In this document: positions 58,797 to 64,000 of the stretch, piece after piece | Layout of the letters: each line of letters starts with the position of its first letter | Position numbering within the stretch: position 1 is the first letter of the stretch | Source: Legionella waltersii | GTDB lineage: Bacteria; Pseudomonadota; Gammaproteobacteria; Legionellales; Legionellaceae | Direction of reading: 5' to 3' | Assembly: GCF_001468085.1 (NCBI RefSeq) | Contig: NZ_LNZB01000041.1 | Span: forward strand, 146,217 to 210,216 | DNA length: 64,000 nt | Translations under genes and position numbers: made by a program | Notes under the pieces: model-generated | Database searches by the model: none | Told to the model about the DNA's origin: nothing | Seen by the model: the letters and a program-made list of their open reading frames with translations, nothing else

Positions 58797-60581
58797 ATGA
58801 CTGTTGATAAAACGCTATTGCCAACCGATAAACCAATACATAGAGATCAATGCAGATTAATAAGAGTTCTAAATAAATATTTAGAAAGTCAAGATTTACC
58901 TGTGCGCATGGATATCGAAGGTGTTTGTCAAGGCCTTTCTGCTCTACGTTGTAAATACGTTCTTGCAGGTCGAGAAAATGAATACTATGAAATGCTGGAC
59001 AAATTAACGAGCTCCAAGAAGCTTTCAAGCAGCTCTTTTATGGAGGTTAACCATTTTATAGTCGAGGTTCTAGTTGCCTACATGCCAGATCTATTTGACG
59101 TCAGAAAAGAACAAAAAGACTCCCTCTCAAATCTTTCTATAGATTATAAACAATTAAGTGCCTCTCTAGAACTTTGTATGATAACCACGGATAAGGACTG
59201 GGAACTAATTTTTGATGAAATTAATTTACAAAAAGACGAGGCAATGCTTTTGACTGTATTAGGCCATGCCGTTAGTGTATCACGCCCTCCCAATGCTGAA
59301 GGCTATCGATTGGCAGATCCTAATGAGCCTAAAGGATATGTTGATTATCCCGATGCGGAATCATTGATAGCTGCTCTCCACAAAATAGCAGAATATTGCA
59401 ATTTAAAAGGTGATCTTGGTCTAACGATAGAATTAGTCCGCCATCCAAATGCAGAGCCTCGTACCTCCTCTCTTCCATCCATTGAAGATATCTACGATAG
59501 ATATTCAAGTAAAAGTGCTCAATTCACAAGAATTGACTCCAATAAGAAGGAGGTTGATTGTGGACAGTTGGAGTTTGCTTGCCGTCGAGACAATATTGAA
59601 GTTGTCAAATGTGTTATTGATAAACTAAAGCCCATGCCAAAGGAAATAGTGTTAGGACTAATAACAGCTTTAAAAAGCAATAACTCCCAAGTAGCGGATT
59701 ATTTGCTAAGCATACCGTTAGCTAAACACTTTAAACTTAAAGATATTGCACCAGAAGACAGTATAAACATGTATTTCGATATCACTTTCGATACTGGTCA
59801 TTATAAATGCTTTGAAATGCTTCTTACTCATAATAAATTTCAAGACTATTACCTTAATCAACTATTAACAAAAGAAAATGCCCTAAATATCATTCATAAA
59901 GTAGCTAACTCTGCAAACCCTGAGCTTCTACAAACTCTATTGAACGATTTAACTGTGAAGGCGACTCCTCCTTTGACTAACGATGAAATCGCCGAAGTGA
60001 TTTTAACAAAGCAAGATAATACTGATGCTATTGAAAAGGCTATAGGTAAAAAGGGACGTTGCGGATTAAGTAACACTGAATGCGTTGAAGCTCTTGTTAA
60101 GAAAGTGTTTAGTTCTACTAATCAACCTAGCGATGAGCAGCTTCTTAACTATACTCTTCTCGCAATGAAATCAAATCAACCCCATTTAGTGAACTTATTT
60201 ATTGACACGATTAAAGAAAGACTTCCTCAGGACCGGCAAGAGCATCTATTTAAATCAATCTATCTCAGTACCGGTACAGCAAAACGTACGGATTATTCAG
60301 TGTTAAAGGCTCTTGATCAAGCCGGATGCAATCTTTCTATCGGTGTTAAAGCAATAATGAAAGAAAAGGAAGGCAAAGCTCCAGGGATACTCCTTTCAAT
60401 TGGTACACACCTATCTAATTTTAGTGATTGGTTAGAGGGAATTAATAGATCAAATAACATGAGTTACTGTAAAGAGAAATTCAACGCTTTCAAACAAAAA
60501 ATAAGCGGGCATAAGGAAGTTTCTAATGAGGTTTCTTCAGTTGAACAGAATATTCATTCTGTTGAGATTAAAGTAAACTAG
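58797..60581 (+). CDS. Effector candidate: papain-like N-terminal domain followed by ankyrin-like repeats
   Basis: A 594-residue orphan. The N-terminal part has IEGVCQGLSALR (C44), LLTVLGHAVSVSR (H157) and GYRLADPNEP (D174). Cys, His and Asp/Asn in this order and spacing match the papain-like triad of C58/YopT-like and Legionella AnkH-type proteases. From about residue 255 the sequence shows ankyrin-like helical repeats (GQLEFACRRDNIEVVKCVIDK; LGLITALKSNNSQVADYLLS; YTLLAMKSNQPHLVNLFID). The C-terminus is charged, with several glutamates. There is no signal peptide. GAGG precedes the ATG. Dot/Icm substrate with a host-protein cleaving or deamidating activity is the favoured but untested role. 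Confidence 0.78.
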   Translation: MTVDKTLLPTDKPIHRDQCRLIRVLNKYLESQDLPVRMDIEGVCQGLSALRCKYVLAGRENEYYEMLDKLTSSKKLSSSSFMEVNHFIVEVLVAYMPDLFDVRKEQKDSLSNLSIDYKQLSASLELCMITTDKDWELIFDEINLQKDEAMLLTVLGHAVSVSRPPNAEGYRLADPNEPKGYVDYPDAESLIAALHKIAEYCNLKGDLGLTIELVRHPNAEPRTSSLPSIEDIYDRYSSKSAQFTRIDSNKKEVDCGQLEFACRRDNIEVVKCVIDKLKPMPKEIVLGLITALKSNNSQVADYLLSIPLAKHFKLKDIAPEDSINMYFDITFDTGHYKCFEMLLTHNKFQDYYLNQLLTKENALNIIHKVANSANPELLQTLLNDLTVKATPPLTNDEIAEVILTKQDNTDAIEKAIGKKGRCGLSNTECVEALVKKVFSSTNQPSDEQLLNYTLLAMKSNQPHLVNLFIDTIKERLPQDRQEHLFKSIYLSTGTAKRTDYSVLKALDQAGCNLSIGVKAIMKEKEGKAPGILLSIGTHLSNFSDWLEGINRSNNMSYCKEKFNAFKQKISGHKEVSNEVSSVEQNIHSVEIKVN

Positions 60582-60939
60582 CTTAGATGATCAGAGCTGG
60601 GATTTCACTTGTCTGTTATACCAAATGATTATGGCGTGCAAAAGAGTGCTTAGTCTCTCGGATAAAACACCTAATTTCTTTTGTAAAATGGGACGTTCAG
60701 AAAGAGCCATTGGGTTAAGAGTAGAGTATCTAGATCAGTTCTTATCATTTTTTCCTTGCATTTTAAATTGCTTCGTCAATATCAGTTTTTTTCAGACCAA
60801 CTTCTTTAGTAGCTGGATGAGCTTTAGCAATTAAATTTTCAAATTCATTTCGTTATGGCTTTGTGATTTATCTGGCGTCATTATAAAGCCCTCACTAGGA
60901 TCAGCCCCCGATATTCTGGGGGCCTGAAGCTTACAGAGT
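60582..60939. other. Convergent gap with a GC-rich hairpin
   Basis: 358 bp without a convincing gene; a short plus-strand frame near 60625-60834 has no ribosome site or protein-like composition. A compact stem GCCCCC/GGGGGC (60904-60923) lies 17 bp before the convergent gene end and could terminate it. Confidence 0.5.
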
Positions 60940-62214
60940 CTAATTAAACAAATTCCTTGGGGTTGTTTTAAAAGTGGTAATGGAGTTTTCTTTAGCTCCT
61001 GTGTTAAAAAATCCATGAGGATTTAGATATAAAAACTGCTTTGCCAATAGAGCCTGATCCGGTGGTAACATCTCAAGAGCGACATTGATTAAGCCTTCCC
61101 TCTTTTTTTCCTTGTAGTACCTTTTTTCCATTGAAGCCCCCGTTTTTAGATAATCTGGTTCTTTAGACAGCCATTGTAGAACTGTTTTTCCTGAAGAATC
61201 TTCGACCAATAATGCTTCCCATCTGCGTTTTTTTGGAAGCAGTCCTAATGTAGTTTGTATTGTTTCGGTACTTGGACTTAATCCGCTGGACATTGCGGAA
61301 TGCAAATAGCAGTCGCCATGTTTGTTTTTTACAGTCATGAGATCGAAGCGTTGGTCTTCTGGTATGCCTTTAAACAGAGCTACTGCACTATATTCACATG
61401 GGCCCGAATTTGCAAGGCCATTTATCAACATATGATTTACAACTTTCACTCTCATTTCAATTGTAAATGACTCAATAAAAGCTTTTAGTAAATGTGTACT
61501 ACCCTTCCCTAGGTAATTAAGGAAGTTATGACTTGATAATGCCATCTCCCAGCGCTCATTTTCATTGATAATCTCTAGAGCTTGCTTAAAAAATTTCGGG
61601 TCTTGGTCTGTATAAGCCTTATACCAAATCAGATTGATTACAATTGATTTATAGTGAGGAAGTAACGCTTTAATGTGTTCTATTTTTTGGTCTTTCAGCT
61701 CCAAGTGATCTAAAATCTCAATTGAAACTGGTAAGCTAGCGTTTTGTAGCAAAGGTATATACCAATCTGGTGGAAATATATCGCTTACCTCTTTTAGGGC
61801 AAGGGCTCTTTGTTCAATTGGTAGGCGATCAAAAATCTTTAAGAACAGTTCTTGATCCCCTTGCTTAACAATTTTTTGCAGCAACGTTTCTTCTGTATGA
61901 TCCTTGGTTTGTAATGCTTTGAAAACAATTTCATTAGGTAATGAAATGAAGAAGACCACTAGTAATTCATTTTGCTCAAAGAACAAGCGAGAGATGGTCT
62001 CTAAATATCGGTCATTGTTGCAAAATAGGCTTAATCTATGTTGCTTCTCAATCATTGCTAATGCTTCATTTAAGGATTTAAGTCGTTCTATTTTAGCTAT
62101 TTCTTCTAATGCAGAAGCAAAAGCCGTTGCATTTACATTTCTAATAGCTGTAATTAAATTTTCCGAAACTAAATTTAACGAATCATTTCTATTCTCAATA
62201 GTTATATCTTTCAT
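60940..62214 (-). CDS. Helical-repeat orphan, effector candidate
   Basis: A 424-residue protein composed almost entirely of alpha-helices. Short repeats of the ALxxxP/DxxxxLL type, such as ELFLKIFDRLPIEQRALAL and VNHMLINGLANSG, suggest ankyrin-like or HEAT-like stacking. One weak ankyrin-like unit is NKHGDCYLHSAMSSGLSPS. No catalytic motif, signal peptide or membrane helix is visible. GAGGTAC precedes the ATG. The neighbouring RCC1 and ankyrin-like genes make a Dot/Icm substrate plausible. Confidence 0.72.
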   Translation of the reverse strand: MKDITIENRNDSLNLVSENLITAIRNVNATAFASALEEIAKIERLKSLNEALAMIEKQHRLSLFCNNDRYLETISRLFFEQNELLVVFFISLPNEIVFKALQTKDHTEETLLQKIVKQGDQELFLKIFDRLPIEQRALALKEVSDIFPPDWYIPLLQNASLPVSIEILDHLELKDQKIEHIKALLPHYKSIVINLIWYKAYTDQDPKFFKQALEIINENERWEMALSSHNFLNYLGKGSTHLLKAFIESFTIEMRVKVVNHMLINGLANSGPCEYSAVALFKGIPEDQRFDLMTVKNKHGDCYLHSAMSSGLSPSTETIQTTLGLLPKKRRWEALLVEDSSGKTVLQWLSKEPDYLKTGASMEKRYYKEKKREGLINVALEMLPPDQALLAKQFLYLNPHGFFNTGAKENSITTFKTTPRNLFN

Positions 62215-62590
62215 TTTGTATGTACCTCAAAAAAATTACGTCGATGTTTTAATTTGCGTTTTTTTTAGCGTTAGACAAAAATTATATGAAGGAAATCCAA
62301 ATATAATCCTGCAAGCTAAGTTTGTTCTGAGGTCTAATTTGATAGAAGTTTATGACTAGGGTATCTAGAACGTTTCAATGCCACAACGACTTCGCATTCT
62401 ATTGCGGAATTATTAGTACTCTGTTCTTGAATAGTCGTCATAGTTTGTAAGTGTCTAAACAATAGGTTTCTATTGGTGATTCGATTTTAGGGCATTTTAT
62501 CATTTAGTTATTAAGAAATTATTAATTGTGATCATTAAATGACCATAAGATAAATAAGTGGCATTTTATTGTTTAAAATGCCACTAACAC
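62215..62590. other. Gap between two minus-strand effector-like genes
   Basis: 376 bp. The right-hand gene (RCC1) ends at 62591 and its terminator is at 62557-62585. The left-hand gene starts at 62214, so its promoter lies here. No other feature is evident. Confidence 0.5.
62557..62585 (-). terminator. Rho-independent terminator of the RCC1-repeat gene
   Basis: A perfect 12-bp stem AGTGGCATTTTA / TAAAATGCCACT with a 5-base loop lies 6 bp after the stop; TTATTTATCTT follows on the minus strand. Confidence 0.8.
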
Positions 62591-64000
62591 TTAAATTTTC
62601 AGGCTGTTCATTTTCTCAGTGAGAAATGTTTCGGTGTGCGTGGGGGATTCAGGGCTAAAAAAGCACCACTTTCTCATGGAATTGCGGTGCTCTTTGATGG
62701 TTTGTTTATGTTCTTCTAACAAGGTACTCATTACCTCCCTGAGCTTTTGTTTTGAGTTTGCATTATCTACTTGCTCAAGGTTTTCACACAGTTGTTTGAG
62801 TATCTTAATTTTATCCTGAGGGCTCTTTTTCAATCCAAACCAGCTGAATTCATTGCTCAGCGTTTTTATGTGGTGCTCTATTGCCATTTTCAGGCGATAT
62901 TTTTCGCTGTCGCAGATAACGGGTTTTGGGACAGCGGTTGGGAGGTTCTGGTTTTCTTGATGCCCAAGCCCCAGTTGGCCACCATAGTTGCTTCCAAAAG
63001 CAAAGAGCGTTGGCTTGCCCTTGCTGTCGCAGCCAAAGACAAGGGTGTGGAAAGCACCTGCGACGACACCCTCCAGTGAGTTGAGGTCTTGAGGAAGCTC
63101 AAGGCGCTGCAGGCTGCTCTGGTTGTTTTGATGCCCCAGCCCCAGTTGGCCATACTCGTTATTTCCACAGGCAAAGAGCAGTGGTTTTCCGAGGCTGTCG
63201 CGGCCAAAGACAAGGGTGTGATTGAAACCTGCGACGACACCCTCCAGTGAGCTGATTTCTTTGGGAATCTCAAGGCGCTGCAAGCTGCTCTGGTCAGCTT
63301 GATCCCCAAGCCCCAGTTGGCCATAATTGTTCATTCCACAGGCAAAGAGCAGTGGTTTTTTATTACTATCACGGCCAAAGACAAGGGTGTGGCCCGCACC
63401 TGCGACGACACCCTCCAGTAAGTTGAGGTCTTCAGGAAGCCTTACTGGCTGGAGGCTATTCTGGTTGTAATTATCCCCAAGCCCCAGTTGGCCATAATTG
63501 TTATCTCCACAGGCAAAGAGCAGTGGTTTTTTATTGCTATCACGGCCAAAGACAAGGGTGTGGCCCGCACCTGCGACGACACCCTCCAGTAAGTTGAGGT
63601 CTTCAGGAAGCCTTACTGGCTGGAGGCTATTCTGGTTGTAATTATCCCCAAGCCCCAGTTGGCCATAATTGTTCAATCCACAGGCAAAGAGCAGTGGCTT
63701 TTTATTGCTATCACGGCCAAAGACAAGGGTGTGGAGACCACCTGCGACGACACCCTCCAGTGAGTTGAGGTCTTTAGGAAGATTGACAGGCTGCAGGCAG
63801 CTCTGGTGGTTTTGATGCCCCAGCCCCAGTTGGCCGCGGCTGTTATTTCCACAGGCAAAAATCAGGAGTCTGCCCTTGCTGTCGCAGCCAAAGACAATGG
63901 TGTGGTAGTAATCTGTGACGACACCCTCCAGTGAGCTTATTTCTTTGGGAATCTCGAGGTGCTGCAGGCTGCTCTGGTTATTTTTATGCCCCAGTCCCAG
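62591..64000 (-). CDS. RCC1-repeat protein, C-terminal part (N-terminus outside window)
   Basis: The minus-strand frame is open from 64000 (codon boundary) to a stop at 62591, giving at least 469 residues. Six complete units with the ACGxNxxGQLGLG core (and a partial seventh at the edge) form an RCC1 beta-propeller; each unit carries LEGVVAGxxHTLVFG and the spacing is about 57 residues. The last 110 residues are a separate helical, charged domain with KQTIKEHRNSMRKWCFF. RCC1 proteins activate Ran/Arf-type GTPases in eukaryotes. Legionella RCC1 effectors such as LegG1 (known) act on Ran in the host. This is a likely Dot/Icm substrate. Confidence 0.88.
   Translation of the reverse strand: MGLGHKNNQSSLQHLEIPKEISSLEGVVTDYYHTIVFGCDSKGRLLIFACGNNSRGQLGLGHQNHQSCLQPVNLPKDLNSLEGVVAGGLHTLVFGRDSNKKPLLFACGLNNYGQLGLGDNYNQNSLQPVRLPEDLNLLEGVVAGAGHTLVFGRDSNKKPLLFACGDNNYGQLGLGDNYNQNSLQPVRLPEDLNLLEGVVAGAGHTLVFGRDSNKKPLLFACGMNNYGQLGLGDQADQSSLQRLEIPKEISSLEGVVAGFNHTLVFGRDSLGKPLLFACGNNEYGQLGLGHQNNQSSLQRLELPQDLNSLEGVVAGAFHTLVFGCDSKGKPTLFAFGSNYGGQLGLGHQENQNLPTAVPKPVICDSEKYRLKMAIEHHIKTLSNEFSWFGLKKSPQDKIKILKQLCENLEQVDNANSKQKLREVMSTLLEEHKQTIKEHRNSMRKWCFFSPESPTHTETFLTEKMNSLKI
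63335..63676 (-). repeat. Tandem 171-bp duplication inside the RCC1 gene
   Basis: Units 63506-63676 and 63335-63505 are almost identical in DNA, differing at a few bases, and encode the same 57-residue blade. The other blades are clearly more divergent. This points to a recent in-frame unit duplication. Confidence 0.8.

Noticed and set aside
60625..60834. A 69-codon plus-strand frame between two effector candidates
   Set aside because: No Shine-Dalgarno, hydrophobic/cysteine-rich composition unlike a designed protein, and it lies in a convergent gap.

Overview
The window is AT-rich gamma-proteobacterial chromosome, and its gene content points to the genus Legionella (inference from gene families; no search was run). 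The main clues are housekeeping genes of gamma-proteobacterial type, a fused anthranilate synthase, a Dot/Icm-style set of ankyrin-like, RCC1 and cysteine-hydrolase-like orphan proteins, a secreted S28 peptidase, and a large polyketide synthase. I found no rRNA, tRNA or CRISPR array.

Layout. 1-3238 (minus) is the N-terminal part of a multimodular polyketide synthase that runs off the left edge. It is divergent from a fused anthranilate synthase (trpEG) and a ClC antiporter. 6.8-14.9 kb holds a quinone oxidoreductase facing a tight plus-strand unit, ugpA-ugpE-ugpC-DUF1189-alpha/beta hydrolase-fadE, which looks like glycerophosphodiester uptake joined to lipid breakdown; no ugpB is present. 15-17.4 kb has an orphan gene and minDE. 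17.6-21.1 kb is guaB-guaA-tadA. 21.3-22.4 kb is a frameshifted orphan. 22.9-29.5 kb (minus) has glnD, map, a DUF2339 membrane protein and a HerA-like ATPase. 30-35 kb is a secretory group: S28 peptidase, alkaline-phosphatase-superfamily enzyme, a small exported protein and an MFS pump. 35.1-44 kb is conserved housekeeping: rlmD-relA, a Mth938-like gene, alaC, a PGM-like gene, recJ and dusA. 44-52.3 kb mixes effector-like orphans, a class III aminotransferase, mltA and a decayed gene. 52.5-55.4 kb has a methyltransferase and a stress set (cytosolic small heat-shock protein, ribosome hibernation factor, exported small heat-shock protein). 55.4-58.8 kb is a hipBA toxin-antitoxin module inside two long direct repeats. 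58.8-64 kb holds three large effector-like genes, the last (RCC1 repeats) cut by the right edge.

Two non-coding systems stand out. First, a family of roughly 400-bp palindromic elements has copies at 22.4, 29.6 and 31.4 kb, and a matching small hairpin lies at 38.7 kb. Three of the four sit between convergent genes, and two bracket the S28 peptidase in opposite orientation. Second, the hipBA module carries three 20-bp operator palindromes spaced exactly 50 bp apart and is flanked by 482-bp direct repeats. Each repeat contains a dyad of two perfect DnaA boxes in a 181-bp core that differs at one base between copies. A nearby array of TGTTCAA motifs at 22-23-bp spacing adds to the impression of a replication- or transposition-related relic.
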